From NCBI RefSeq assembly GCF_900168065.1, contig NZ_FUZZ01000001.1:1984001-2048000 (forward strand): a stretch of DNA of 64,000 bases, written 5' to 3'. The stretch comes from Chitinophaga ginsengisegetis (lineage in GTDB: Bacteria > Bacteroidota > Bacteroidia > Chitinophagales > Chitinophagaceae). The notes under the pieces are model-generated. The model was not told the DNA's origin. It saw only the letters and a list, made by a program, of their open reading frames with translations, and searched no databases. The position numbers and the translations under genes are program-made. This document shows positions 33,606-43,207 of this stretch, in pieces. The first letter of the stretch is position 1; every line of letters starts with the position of its first letter.

Positions 33606-33980
33606 ATGAGTAAAAAAGAAGAATTGAATTTTGAGGATAAAATCAAATTCGTACAAGACACACAATATGTAATCGGTGGTAAATGGAAACTGCCTATTAT
33701 TATTTCTGTTTATCACGGAAATAAAAGATTTAATGAAATCCTTTCATCGATTCCTAGAATAACAAATCGTGTGCTATCGAAAGAATTGAGACACCTAGAA
33801 GAAAATGAACTGATTTCAAGAAAAGTTTACGACGATTATCCGACGAGAATAGAATATACGCTTACTGATTATTGTCACAGCGTCGCTGAAGTGTTAACAT
33901 CTATGGAGAAATGGGGCAAGCAGCATAGAGAGAGGATTAAAAAGAATATGCCTGCTTCAATGCATAGGACTGGGATTTAA
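33606..33980 (+). CDS. HxlR-family regulator divergent from the SDR cluster
   Basis: A 124-residue winged-helix regulator with the HxlR core V-I-G-G-K-W-K-L-P-I-I near residue 17 and I-T-N-R-V-L-S-K-E-L-R-H-L-E in the recognition region. No Cys is present at the usual sensing position. It is transcribed away from the SDR fragment and intact SDR gene, across a gap that holds a palindromic site, and probably represses them until an inducing compound is present. Its base composition is A+T-rich like the rest of this patch. Confidence 0.9.
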   Translation: MSKKEELNFEDKIKFVQDTQYVIGGKWKLPIIISVYHGNKRFNEILSSIPRITNRVLSKELRHLEENELISRKVYDDYPTRIEYTLTDYCHSVAEVLTSMEKWGKQHRERIKKNMPASMHRTGI

Positions 33981-34015
33981 TACAATAGCCCATTAATCCA
34001 GGTATTACCCTCTTT

Positions 34016-35098
34016 CTAAAAATCCAGCGGCAATACCATATTCATTACAACAGGTTCCAGCTTCTCAAGCGATTTCCGCAAATCTGCTTCCATCTTTTCT
34101 TTCTCCGTGAGCCGGAATAAAGATTGCCGTATAAAATTTTTAGGAAGATAATAATCTATCGTCAACCGGCTTCTCCGGTCTGTTATCTTTTCAACCGTAT
34201 AGTAGAAAGCGTTATGCCGCTTCTCATCTGTTTCACTGAACAACGCCTTTTGTTCGGGATCGTACGAGAAACTGCTGGTGTACATGATCACCTCTTTACC
34301 GTTATCCATCACATGGCGGTGGCGACTACCTATACCAGGCAGAAAATGTTCTACCTCATCTATTGCGCTCACACCTGTTTGCCACAGGTGCCTGAACTCA
34401 AAATGCACCACAGTATAAATAAGCGTTTTGATATCCGTGTCAAACTCCTTCGACACAGAAATCATTTTCGTTTTGTTACTAAGCTCTATCTGTGGATCAG
34501 GATCAGGCGGCAACCCATTGCGCAGTTCACTTAAATGAGTGTAATGGAAAGGAATAGCGCCTGTTTCTGTTTGTTTGGTGCTGGCATCCCATGTCATCCA
34601 TTGCGCCAGTCCTTCCGGTGGTTCATCCTGCAGCAGGTTGTCTGTTACCAGCCAGTATTCATGTTGTTCAATATCATTTTTCAGCAGCTGGTGCGCTACA
34701 ATCACATCTTTCCCTATCAGCTTACTGAAATTTTTCACCTGGTAGGTGGTGAACTCGCCATAGTGGGTAATTACCTTCAGGGTGAGGTCAATAGCGGATA
34801 CACATGCTTTGCACTGGCAAATTTTACGGTGGTTGTAGTTGACAAGGTACCGGTGAAATTCACAGAACATTTTTTCCACCTGCTTATACAGTACTTCCAG
34901 CTCCGGCGGGGATCCAAACTTATAGAACAGGATGGCGTCACCTTCAACTTCAGACACTTCCAGGCCCGACTGATTAGCGTTTATCAGCAGTTCCAATAAT
35001 TGCTGGATAATATGGCGGCTGTGCTCAATCTCTATTTCATTCACAAAACGGGTAAAGCCACTTATATCCGGAATAAAAAGCAGCCCTTTATTTTCCAT
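34016..35098 (-). CDS. DUF2652 protein: cyclase-like N-domain plus SRPBCC-like C-domain
   Basis: A 360-residue soluble protein. The N-terminal half (about residues 1-165) begins with I-P-D-I-S-G-F-T-R-F at 9-18, the pattern of class III nucleotide cyclases, and has V-E-G-D-A-I-L-F-Y near residue 50, the second cyclase strand pair. Conserved cysteines C-Q-C-K-A-C lie near residue 98. The C-terminal half (about 215-355) looks like an SRPBCC/START-like fold with helical ends. DUF2652 proteins are unassigned; several cyclase catalytic residues cannot be located, so enzyme activity is doubtful. It is transcribed alone, between the SDR patch and the galactoside locus. Confidence 0.75.
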   Translation of the reverse strand: MENKGLLFIPDISGFTRFVNEIEIEHSRHIIQQLLELLINANQSGLEVSEVEGDAILFYKFGSPPELEVLYKQVEKMFCEFHRYLVNYNHRKICQCKACVSAIDLTLKVITHYGEFTTYQVKNFSKLIGKDVIVAHQLLKNDIEQHEYWLVTDNLLQDEPPEGLAQWMTWDASTKQTETGAIPFHYTHLSELRNGLPPDPDPQIELSNKTKMISVSKEFDTDIKTLIYTVVHFEFRHLWQTGVSAIDEVEHFLPGIGSRHRHVMDNGKEVIMYTSSFSYDPEQKALFSETDEKRHNAFYYTVEKITDRRSRLTIDYYLPKNFIRQSLFRLTEKEKMEADLRKSLEKLEPVVMNMVLPLDF

Positions 35099-35145
35099 TT
35101 TTTTTATTAAAGTTAGAGATAAAATGGCACATGACCGCTCTTCCT

Positions 35146-37155
35146 TTATTTCTTTTCTAACCGGAAGATCATGGCATCTGCCGCATCTGCAGTTATATGG
35201 ATCTTCCCTTTCTCCGTAGATGTTTTACCGGAAAATAATTCTTTACAGAGATATTCCCCGCTGCCGAGTCCAAGCTTGCTAAAATCAGCTTCAAAGGTAG
35301 TGGGGCGCTTGTTATAGTTCACCACGGCCAGGTAGGTAAAGCGGCCGTTGTTGTGTACAAACAAGCTGGACGGCGTATCACCGGTATGATGATCTACCGG
35401 AACAAAACCATTTGGCAACTGTGCCGCTTCCAGCACATCGTGGTTTTGCAGCAGTTGCTGCGCTACGCCGGAAGCACTGCTGTACGCGGAGTAGTCGTCG
35501 CCGGTAATAACAGTGCCGGTAACGATGGCAGAGGCAAGACGGGCCCTGTTTTCACCGGGAGCGGCGCCTGCAAACACTACGTGATCTGCATCGGTAAAAT
35601 CGTACACTTTATTTTGCCACCATCCCAAACTGGTAGCGTTGAGGGTATAGGCTGTTTCGTCAATATTTTTGAAAGCATCGCAGGCAATACGGCGCATATG
35701 CACATACCTGCCGGTGGCCATACCGGGCGAAATGGCGGCGTATACCAGCATCTTGCCATCCAACTGATCTACGAGGAATTCCATGCCCTTCCTGAATGCC
35801 TGCATGCCCGTATGCACGGAAGGATCATAATACGCATCTGCTTCTATGGCTGCATGCCCGATAAAGTCAATCTTAATCATTTCAAAGCCGGTTTCCTTGA
35901 ACCGTTTAATGAGATAGGCGATGCGCTCGCGGGTAGCAGGATGGGTAGGGTCCATTGCGCGGGCGCCGTCAAAATCGTGGTATTGCCCGTTTATTTTTGT
36001 CCAGGTTTCTTCATAATTGTAGTGGCTTCCTTCTACCACGCGGGAGGATTTGGACCAGTCTACAAACGGCGCCCAGTAAATGCCGGGCTTACATCCCCGT
36101 TGTTTGCAATACACCACAAATTCTTTCAGCTGGCTGAAATCGCCTGTCATGCCGCCTTTGGTCATGTTATCCCAATAGGAGTCGAGGTCAATGTAAATGC
36201 TGCCGTCTTTACCACGGAACGTTTTACAGGAGTCTGCAAAAAAATCGACAACCTGTTTGGCTTTAGCCAGGTTTAATTTCGTTTGCATGCTTCCCCAGCT
36301 GTTCCAGCCCAACGGCTTTGCCGCGGTCCATTCAAAAATATAGCGGGGTTCGGCGAGGCGGTTAGCGCTGCCATATTGCTCCATGCCTTTGCGCCAGTTG
36401 GCGGCGGGCAGCACCAGGATCTTCGGGGAGCTGCACAGCGTATCGCCCTGCGTAACGATGCCGTGGGGTATTTTATCGCGGGTAACAAGACTGTCAGTCC
36501 ACCCGGCCACCACAGAAACGTGTGAATTTTCCACCTTTACCCCTGTTTTCCAGTTGCTGTGTTCTACCGAGCCGAGTATGAGCCCGGCGTTGGTGATACT
36601 GTCGTACAACGCGGTTACTTCTGAACTGGTGAATGCCGGGCCTTGCTGGTCCGCTACACGATACCTGATCCAGGCATCATTGTCAAAGGGCACCACTACC
36701 CCGCTGGTATACATCGCGGCTTCTCCTGTTAAAGGGCTCATCGCCCGGGAGCGCGCGCCCTTTCCCTGCAGGATTACAGCTGTATAAAAACCATCTTTCC
36801 CTTTATACACATAAAATACCTGCTGTTTTTTTATGCCGTTACCGGCAGAAGTAATCACATACCGGGTACCTTCTCCCATCCGGTCTTTTATGCGTGCACT
36901 GGCAAAAGTACGGGTAGCAGTGAGGGTATCAGGCCGGTGGGCATCTTCATAAAAAGCAAATGCATTCCGGATCACTTCTTTATTTCCGGTCCAAACGGAG
37001 TAAGTGCCTTTGCGCAAATCGTAGGCGATATAATTGTTTTTCCCGAAAGGAATATGTTTCACATGAGTGGCCTCCTGCGCGTGTAATGGCGTTAACAGGC
37101 AAAGCATTCCCGTAACAGATAAAAAGTATCTGCACCAGATCAGAGCGTTATTCAT
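35146..37155 (-). CDS. GH27/GH36-like alpha-galactosidase, exported
   Basis: A 669-residue protein with a signal peptide (about residues 1-26). After an N-terminal beta-sandwich (about 27-270) comes a (beta/alpha)8 barrel with G-W-N-S-W near 285 and the nucleophile motif K-I-D-F with D430. These are hallmarks of the GH27/GH36 clan D. Its substrate is probably alpha-linked galactose. It is the last gene of the alpha-galactoside operon, overlapping the symporter gene by 4 bases. It differs from the 735-residue GH36 enzyme encoded upstream, so the two may attack different linkages or chain lengths. Confidence 0.8.
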   Translation of the reverse strand: MNNALIWCRYFLSVTGMLCLLTPLHAQEATHVKHIPFGKNNYIAYDLRKGTYSVWTGNKEVIRNAFAFYEDAHRPDTLTATRTFASARIKDRMGEGTRYVITSAGNGIKKQQVFYVYKGKDGFYTAVILQGKGARSRAMSPLTGEAAMYTSGVVVPFDNDAWIRYRVADQQGPAFTSSEVTALYDSITNAGLILGSVEHSNWKTGVKVENSHVSVVAGWTDSLVTRDKIPHGIVTQGDTLCSSPKILVLPAANWRKGMEQYGSANRLAEPRYIFEWTAAKPLGWNSWGSMQTKLNLAKAKQVVDFFADSCKTFRGKDGSIYIDLDSYWDNMTKGGMTGDFSQLKEFVVYCKQRGCKPGIYWAPFVDWSKSSRVVEGSHYNYEETWTKINGQYHDFDGARAMDPTHPATRERIAYLIKRFKETGFEMIKIDFIGHAAIEADAYYDPSVHTGMQAFRKGMEFLVDQLDGKMLVYAAISPGMATGRYVHMRRIACDAFKNIDETAYTLNATSLGWWQNKVYDFTDADHVVFAGAAPGENRARLASAIVTGTVITGDDYSAYSSASGVAQQLLQNHDVLEAAQLPNGFVPVDHHTGDTPSSLFVHNNGRFTYLAVVNYNKRPTTFEADFSKLGLGSGEYLCKELFSGKTSTEKGKIHITADAADAMIFRLEKK

Positions 37156-38750
37156 TTTGCAAGTCCTAGTGGTGAAAAGATCATAAATAGCAACACCATT
37201 AATATCAATAAGGCAGCGCTGTACCAGTGCCGGTTTTTCCAGGGCTCCACGGATACTACCGGGATTACTGCCGGCTGATAAGGTACTGCCATTGGTTTTA
37301 TTTTGCCGATGATCAGCATCAGCACCGCCGTTACCACAAAGGTGATCGCCAGCAGATGCAGGTAATGGATACCGGTATCAAATACCCATTGCAGTAATAC
37401 GTTTACGGCCAGGAAAAATACCAGTCCCGCTTTGGCCGCCACCGGCGGAACGTGGCGGGTGGCCATTCCCACCACCATGATGGTAAAAATGGGAAGACTG
37501 AAAAACCCTGCCAGCATCTGGATATAATTATAAAAGCCGCCTTTGAACAACATGATAAATGGCGCAATGATAATACCCGACAACAATACCAACACCTGGA
37601 AAATACGGGTTCTGCTGATCAGTTCTTTATCCGTTACACTGCCTTTGCGGGCTATCATGAAAGGCTTATATAAATTCATGGTGAACAACGTACCTACACT
37701 GTTCAGCCCCGCATTAAAAGTGCTGAGTGCCGCACCAAAAACAATGGCCGCAATTAAACCGGTGTATACCGGCGGCAACACATCTGCTGCCATCCTGGGA
37801 AATACTTCCGCCGTTGCCTGCGGATGGATGTACAGGTGTACGGCAATGAGGCCGGGGATATTGAGCATGAGCGGCGACAATAACTTACACAAACACGCCA
37901 GCGCAATCCCTTTCTGGCTTTGCTCCAGGTTCACGGAGCCCAGCGCCTGCTGTACAATAAACTGTTCCATGCCCCAGTAGTAAATATTCACCAGCAACAT
38001 ACCAGTAAAAATAGTGCTGAAAGGAACCGCGTCGTGTGCCGAGCCGATGGCATTTAAATGATCGGTATGGCTTCCGAGTACAGTCAGCAAACCGGTTTCC
38101 GCATCGCCATGCCCCAGGTATTTAAACCCGAAATAAGGCAGCAGCAATCCACCGATGATCATACCACCGCCCAGCAATGTGTCGGAGATGCTGATCACTT
38201 TTAAACCGCCCAATACATTATAGAAAAAGCCCGTGATACCTATCAGGCAGGCCAGCATCCAGATGGTGGACCAATAGCTGATATGCAGCAGCTCATTCAG
38301 GTGAAAGATACCGTTAAAGGCCACTGCCCCGCCATACAATACGGCTGGGATCAGGTTTACAAGATAGCTGAGCAGGAAAATAACGGATACTATTTTCTTG
38401 GTGCCGCTATCATACCGTACTTCCAGGAAATCGGGTGTGGTAACGGCCCCGATCCGCAGATAGATAGGCATCAGGAATTCGCCTACCAGCAACATCGCAA
38501 ATACAGAGGTAACACCCCACGACATAATAGACATGTTATTGATGAAAACAGATTCGTTTTCACCGATAAACTGGTTGGCGCTGATGTTGGTCATGATGAG
38601 CGCACCACCTATTACCAGCCAGTTTAAACTACGGCTGCCAAGAAATACGTCGGCGGCGGTTTTCAACTGGTGCCTTCTTGTAATGTACCACGACAATACC
38701 GTCATGAGTACCACGAAAAAAGCAAAGCTTATAATAGTAGAAAGTGGCAT
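37152..38750 (-). CDS. sodium:solute symporter (SSS family), predicted sugar transporter
   Basis: A 532-residue inner-membrane protein with about 14 membrane spans. SSS hallmarks include S-R-S-L-N-W-L-V-I-G-G-A-L near residue 40, N-I-S-A-N-Q-F-I-G near 56, and G-L-I-A-A-I-V-F-G-A-A-L-S-T-F-N-A-G in the ninth-span region, close to the sugar-binding SglT subgroup. It is preceded by the GntR regulator gene (12 bases) and overlaps the following hydrolase gene by 4 bases. It probably imports galactose or a galactoside into the cytosol for GalT-based metabolism. Confidence 0.9.
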   Translation of the reverse strand: MPLSTIISFAFFVVLMTVLSWYITRRHQLKTAADVFLGSRSLNWLVIGGALIMTNISANQFIGENESVFINNMSIMSWGVTSVFAMLLVGEFLMPIYLRIGAVTTPDFLEVRYDSGTKKIVSVIFLLSYLVNLIPAVLYGGAVAFNGIFHLNELLHISYWSTIWMLACLIGITGFFYNVLGGLKVISISDTLLGGGMIIGGLLLPYFGFKYLGHGDAETGLLTVLGSHTDHLNAIGSAHDAVPFSTIFTGMLLVNIYYWGMEQFIVQQALGSVNLEQSQKGIALACLCKLLSPLMLNIPGLIAVHLYIHPQATAEVFPRMAADVLPPVYTGLIAAIVFGAALSTFNAGLNSVGTLFTMNLYKPFMIARKGSVTDKELISRTRIFQVLVLLSGIIIAPFIMLFKGGFYNYIQMLAGFFSLPIFTIMVVGMATRHVPPVAAKAGLVFFLAVNVLLQWVFDTGIHYLHLLAITFVVTAVLMLIIGKIKPMAVPYQPAVIPVVSVEPWKNRHWYSAALLILMVLLFMIFSPLGLAK

Positions 38751-38762
38751 TAATAATTACAG

Positions 38763-39779
38763 TTACAAAGATTTTCTTCTTATCAGCACGGTAGGCAGTA
38801 CTTCCTGGATCTTCTCCCGGTTCAGTACAAAAACTGCTGCCTTCTCCGCCATCAGTTTAAAGTCCGTGGAATAAGTGGTGATACCATTACAGATAATTTC
38901 CTTTACCACATCATCATTGTGAGATAAAATGCCCACATCCTTTCCAAGCGTCATTTTCTTTCCCACACAATCTTTCAGAATGGCCCACAACTCCGTATTA
39001 TTGATGGTGTAATATACTTTTCCTTTTGCCACCGTGCCGGGTACATATTCCGTTTTAATAATACCATTGATCTGATGGTCTTTTATAAAACGTTTGAATG
39101 CCTTCAGTATTTCTATCGGCGTATCGGTAGATGGCCGGTAATAAAAAATCATTTCATCAAACTGCCTGATGGTATCCGTTAACGCGGTGAATGCCCGGTA
39201 GGAAGATTCCCCGAACTCCTGCACAATGTAAGAACAATCTGCCTGTAACGGCTCGTACCGGTCAATCATCAGGAACTTATCCATCGGCAGCCCCCGCAGG
39301 ATCTCCGCCGTTTTGGGATGAGGGATAGGCGCTACCACATACATCCCGTAGCGGCCCTTTACGGAAGCCACAATGCTTTCAAATACCTCGATGTTGTTAT
39401 GATGAAAGAAAACATCCAGCTGGATGTTTTCACCAAGATTTGCCCGGAAGGTTTTATAAAATGTTTCCTGGAAAGTATCAAACGCAAATAACAGCAACGC
39501 CACTTTCAGCTGCTGCCCGGTATCGTCGCTGCTCACAAAAAATCCTTTCCTGTTTTGCGACGCCACAATCCCTCTTTCCACCAGTTCCTTATAACCTTTG
39601 GCAATCGTTTCCCTCGCAAATCCAAGCTCCCCGATCAGGTTATTCACAGAAGGCAATGAGTCGCCTCTCGACAACAACTTTGAGTTGATGGCATTGATGA
39701 TGCCCTGAACAAATTGTTCATGTTTAGAAAGACCCGGAATGCCGTCCAGTTCATGTATCTGTTCGTATACGTCCTGCAT
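38763..39779 (-). CDS. GntR-type regulator with LacI-like sensing domain
   Basis: A 338-residue regulator. The winged-helix GntR domain (about residues 15-80) shows L-L-S-R-G-D-S-L-P-S-V-N-N-L and F-A-R-E-T-I-A-K-G-Y-K-E-L. The rest is a periplasmic-binding-protein-like effector domain, as in regulators of sugar operons. It lies inside the alpha-galactoside operon between galT and the symporter gene. A motif shared with the susC promoter lies 27 bases upstream of its start, so it probably represses both promoters until galactose or a galactoside binds. Confidence 0.88.
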   Translation of the reverse strand: MQDVYEQIHELDGIPGLSKHEQFVQGIINAINSKLLSRGDSLPSVNNLIGELGFARETIAKGYKELVERGIVASQNRKGFFVSSDDTGQQLKVALLLFAFDTFQETFYKTFRANLGENIQLDVFFHHNNIEVFESIVASVKGRYGMYVVAPIPHPKTAEILRGLPMDKFLMIDRYEPLQADCSYIVQEFGESSYRAFTALTDTIRQFDEMIFYYRPSTDTPIEILKAFKRFIKDHQINGIIKTEYVPGTVAKGKVYYTINNTELWAILKDCVGKKMTLGKDVGILSHNDDVVKEIICNGITTYSTDFKLMAEKAAVFVLNREKIQEVLPTVLIRRKSL

Positions 39780-39805
39780 GTAAGGAAAAATTGATCTGGA
39801 ATTAA

Positions 39806-39823
39806 CTGTACTACACTATCCTA
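39806..39823 (-). promoter_or_regulatory. putative GntR operator before the regulator gene
   Basis: CTGTACTACACTATCCTA lies in the 49-base gap between galT and the gntR start. It matches the site at 48112-48129 in 16 of 18 positions. Its location suggests autoregulation and an internal promoter for gntR, the symporter and the last hydrolase. Confidence 0.6.
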
Positions 39824-39828
39824 CTAAG

Positions 39829-40902
39829 CTATTGCGTTTTTTCTACACTTACAACTTTTTGCAGTGAATAATGCGTTTCAGGCAGCGATTGTAACTTCCT
39901 GGCAGCCCATTCGGGTGTAATGTCCCGCTGCGGACTGGCCAGCAGCTCATACCCTACCATAAACTTTTTCACGGATGCAGAACGCAACAGCGGCGGATAG
40001 AAATGCATATGCCAGTGCCATTCCGGATGATCGCCCGAATTCACAGGCGCCTGGTGCATACCGGCGGAGTAAGGGAATGATGTTTCAAAAAGATTATCAT
40101 ATTTTATGGTTAGTCTTTTTAAAATATCCGCCAGCGCGTGTTGCTCTGCTTCATTAAAATGCAGCAGGTCCGGTACATGCCGCTTGCTGATGATCATGGT
40201 TTCAAATGGCCAAACCGCCCAGAAGGGCACCAATGCCACGAAGTGATCATTCTCACAAACAATCCTTTCCTGCTTTTCCAGCTCCAAAGCTACATAGCTT
40301 TGCAGCAGGCTTTTACCGGTAGCTTCATAATATTTTTTCTGGTGAGATGTTTCCTTGATCAACTCCGCCGGTAAATCGCTGGTTGCCCAGATCTGCCCAT
40401 GTGGATGAGGATTGCTGCACCCCATAATGTCGCCTTTGTTTTCAAAGATCTGGATATACTTTATATCCGTATCGGCAGCAAGCTGGCGGAATTCTTCCTG
40501 CCACAACGTAATCACTTTCCGGATGTCTGCTACCTCCAGCAGCGGCAGCGTAAGATCATGCCGCGGAGAAAAACAGATCACGCGGCAGGTACCCTTCACG
40601 GCCCGTGCATGTAATAAGCAGTCGGTCACTTCAACGCCTGCTGGTGTATCTGCCATCAGTGCGCCGAAATCATTGGTAAATGCAAAAGGCTCTGTATAAG
40701 CAGGGTTCTGATCCCCTCCCATCCTGCTGTTGCCCGGGCATAAATAACAGGAGGCATCGTACTCCGGCAGCGGATCTTTATTTACTTTCTCTACTTTGCC
40801 CTGCCACGGCCTTTTGGTACGGTGCGGCGATACTAATACCCACTCGCCCGTTAAGATATTTAACCGCTGGTGGGGGTGCTCTTCTAACTGGAATTTGTTC
40901 AT
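39829..40902 (-). CDS. galT: UDP-glucose--hexose-1-phosphate uridylyltransferase
   Basis: A 357-residue cytosolic Leloir-pathway enzyme that swaps UMP between UDP-glucose and galactose 1-phosphate. The active-site motif is N-P-H-P-H-G-Q at residues 164-170, with the uridylylated His at 168 and the full H-P-H triad intact. Zn-site cysteines C-Y-L-C lie near residue 57. N-terminal R-L-N-I-L-T-G-E-W-V-L-V-S-P-H-R is also typical. It starts 6 bases after the GH36 stop, in the alpha-galactoside operon. Neither galK nor galM/galE is present in this window. Confidence 0.95.
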   Translation of the reverse strand: MNKFQLEEHPHQRLNILTGEWVLVSPHRTKRPWQGKVEKVNKDPLPEYDASCYLCPGNSRMGGDQNPAYTEPFAFTNDFGALMADTPAGVEVTDCLLHARAVKGTCRVICFSPRHDLTLPLLEVADIRKVITLWQEEFRQLAADTDIKYIQIFENKGDIMGCSNPHPHGQIWATSDLPAELIKETSHQKKYYEATGKSLLQSYVALELEKQERIVCENDHFVALVPFWAVWPFETMIISKRHVPDLLHFNEAEQHALADILKRLTIKYDNLFETSFPYSAGMHQAPVNSGDHPEWHWHMHFYPPLLRSASVKKFMVGYELLASPQRDITPEWAARKLQSLPETHYSLQKVVSVEKTQ

Positions 40903-40908
40903 AGATAA

Positions 40909-43116
40909 TCAGGATACTTCGTTAATCCGGATAACCACGCTGGTTCTTTTAACATGCAGCTGTGGATTAAATCCGATGTTCATTAAAAATTCGCCGGTAA
41001 ATATAGTGTTATCCGGGATAACTGTATCTTCTCCGGGATAAAGATTAATTTCTTTCAGGCGGTATTTCTTTGCAGGGTCCAGGCCCTTTAACCGGATGGG
41101 AAATTTGCTGCCTTCGCCATAACGGTAATTTACCAGGTAGTTAAACAATACGCCGGTGGCTTTCTTTTCATCGAGATACATTACGGCGGCTACGCTGCCC
41201 TCGTGCGGATTTGCCAGCCGGTATTGGTCGCCGTGCCAGATCACATCTTTCAAAGCATTATAATTATTAATCGCCTCCTTGCAGAAAGCGAGATCTTTCT
41301 CTTTTAAATCCTTTACTACAATATCAAAACCCAGCTTGCCCATCATAGCTACATCCACCCTGAATTTGATGGGTTGCTTACCCCAGTCGGTTACGTGGTT
41401 GGCGCTGGCAATGGCCGGATAGAAGTAAGAATTTTCCCACTGGATATAGATGCGCTCCAAAGGATCGGTGTTATCGCTGGGCCAGTACTCCGTAAAATAT
41501 TGTAACGCGGCATAGTCCACACGGCCGCCGCCACCGGAGCAAAGCATCATGGGCACATTGGGATATTTAGCGCGTACCCTGGCCAGTACTTTATACAAGC
41601 CCCGCACATATTCCACATAGAACTGCGACTGCTGCTGCTTTTGGTAAGCGGACCATGCGTTGTAAATAACAGCGTTGCAATCCCATTTGATATAAGATAA
41701 TTTGGGCGCTTTTATAAACAGCGAATCCACCACCCGGAACACAAAATCCTGTACCTGCGGATTACTCAAATCCAGCACCAGCTGGTTACGGAAATAATGT
41801 TCTTCGCGGCCGGGTTGTCTTAACACCCAATCCGGATGTTTTGTGTTCAGCTCACTCTTTGGATTCACCATTTCGGGTTCTATCCAGATCCCAAATTTCA
41901 CCCCATTAAGTTGCGCCATGCTATCCAGCGCAGCAATACCGTTAGGCAGTTTTTTGCGGTTCTCCTGCCAGTCGCCCAACCCGGCGTGATCGCTGTTGCG
42001 CGGAAATTTATTACCAAACCAGCCGTCGTCCAGCAGGAAGAGATCCACGCCGAGGTCTTTGGTATCTTTTAATAAGCTTTTCAGTGCGGATTCATCGAAG
42101 TTGAAATTAGTGGCTTCCCAGTTATTTAATAGTGTGAGCCGCTCTCCTTTTCCGTCCAGTAATTTATAGTTCCTCGCCCAGCTTTGTAGCTTACGGCTGG
42201 CATCTCCTTTTCCTTTTGTGGAGAAGGTATACAGGAAAGGCGGTGTTTCAAAAGCGGTATTTGTTTTTAATACATAGGGAGATGCATAGTTATTGATTCC
42301 AGCTATGATACGTAAGTTATCCAGGTTGTCGAGTTCAAGATCGATCCTGAAATTTCCGCTCCACTCCAGGGACCCGTATAACACACTGCCCTCGTCTTCT
42401 GTAGCCGGTTTATCCAGCGACACCATGAATACCGGTGGCTGGAATAAATTGGCGCGGGTACCCAGTTTTGAATCCAGTGTTTTAATGCCGTGTGTAAGCG
42501 GTGTTTCCTCCGGCTGCATTTCCTTTGCCCAGTCGCCATGATACTGCCGGAGGTAGTAACGCGGCGCTTTGAGATAAAGATTGGCGGAAGCAAATTTCTG
42601 CAGGGTTACATTTCCTTTTTCCTGGTGCCTGATTACGGACCATTGTTCTATTACATCTTCAGCTTTATACACTTTGTAATACAACGTTACTTCAAAGGGA
42701 TACACGGGGTCTTTCAGCAGGATACTAATCTCCTCTACATCTGCTCCGCGGGGAGTTACTTTATGACTTACATAACGCAGGTCCAGTGCATTATTGCCAT
42801 CGGCATGCGTTACCGCGATGGCGGGTTCCACCAGGTTTTTTGTACCGGCAGCGGTATAGGCAGCATTGGATACGGTTGAATAATCTTCGGTTTGTTTGTA
42901 CGCCATTGGTACCTGCTGGTACTCTGCGGCATTGGATAGTTTGGTACCAAAGTAGATGGTGGACAATTGTCCCTTTGCATCTACCTGTAATACCACGGCA
43001 TTATTTTTTGATTCCACAGGGATTGTAAATGGCCTGGCATCCTGTGCGAAGGCTTGTCCGCAGCAGCACATCGCCAATAACCAGATGCCCTGTTTCAAGT
43101 GGATGAATCGTATCAT
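40909..43116 (-). CDS. alpha-galactosidase, GH36, exported
   Basis: A 735-residue enzyme when started at ATG 43116, which gives a clean signal peptide ending A-F-A-Q; earlier in-frame starts up to 43344 give an untypical leader overlapping susD. Domains: N-terminal beta-sandwich (about residues 30-325), (beta/alpha)8 barrel with L-L-D-D-G-W-F-G near 368, nucleophile D479 in K-W-D-C-N, acid/base D548 in S-D-N-T-D-P, and a C-terminal beta domain. Length and motifs match GH36 enzymes cleaving raffinose, melibiose or galactomannan side chains. It probably works in the periplasm on oligosaccharides delivered by the SusCD pair encoded upstream. Confidence 0.92.
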   Translation of the reverse strand: MIRFIHLKQGIWLLAMCCCGQAFAQDARPFTIPVESKNNAVVLQVDAKGQLSTIYFGTKLSNAAEYQQVPMAYKQTEDYSTVSNAAYTAAGTKNLVEPAIAVTHADGNNALDLRYVSHKVTPRGADVEEISILLKDPVYPFEVTLYYKVYKAEDVIEQWSVIRHQEKGNVTLQKFASANLYLKAPRYYLRQYHGDWAKEMQPEETPLTHGIKTLDSKLGTRANLFQPPVFMVSLDKPATEDEGSVLYGSLEWSGNFRIDLELDNLDNLRIIAGINNYASPYVLKTNTAFETPPFLYTFSTKGKGDASRKLQSWARNYKLLDGKGERLTLLNNWEATNFNFDESALKSLLKDTKDLGVDLFLLDDGWFGNKFPRNSDHAGLGDWQENRKKLPNGIAALDSMAQLNGVKFGIWIEPEMVNPKSELNTKHPDWVLRQPGREEHYFRNQLVLDLSNPQVQDFVFRVVDSLFIKAPKLSYIKWDCNAVIYNAWSAYQKQQQSQFYVEYVRGLYKVLARVRAKYPNVPMMLCSGGGGRVDYAALQYFTEYWPSDNTDPLERIYIQWENSYFYPAIASANHVTDWGKQPIKFRVDVAMMGKLGFDIVVKDLKEKDLAFCKEAINNYNALKDVIWHGDQYRLANPHEGSVAAVMYLDEKKATGVLFNYLVNYRYGEGSKFPIRLKGLDPAKKYRLKEINLYPGEDTVIPDNTIFTGEFLMNIGFNPQLHVKRTSVVIRINEVS

Positions 43117-43207
43117 GAAAAAAATCTTTTTAAACTTATAGCTACAGGTATTTATGAGCAATACGGATAACGGTATGCCCGCTATCCGTATCATTTTAAG
43201 GAGTATA

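Noticed and set aside
35353..36276. Long open frame (307 codons) on the plus strand inside the GH27/36-like gene
   Set aside because: It is fully antisense to a gene with clear signal peptide, G-W-N-S-W and catalytic motifs, and its own translation shows no recognisable domain.
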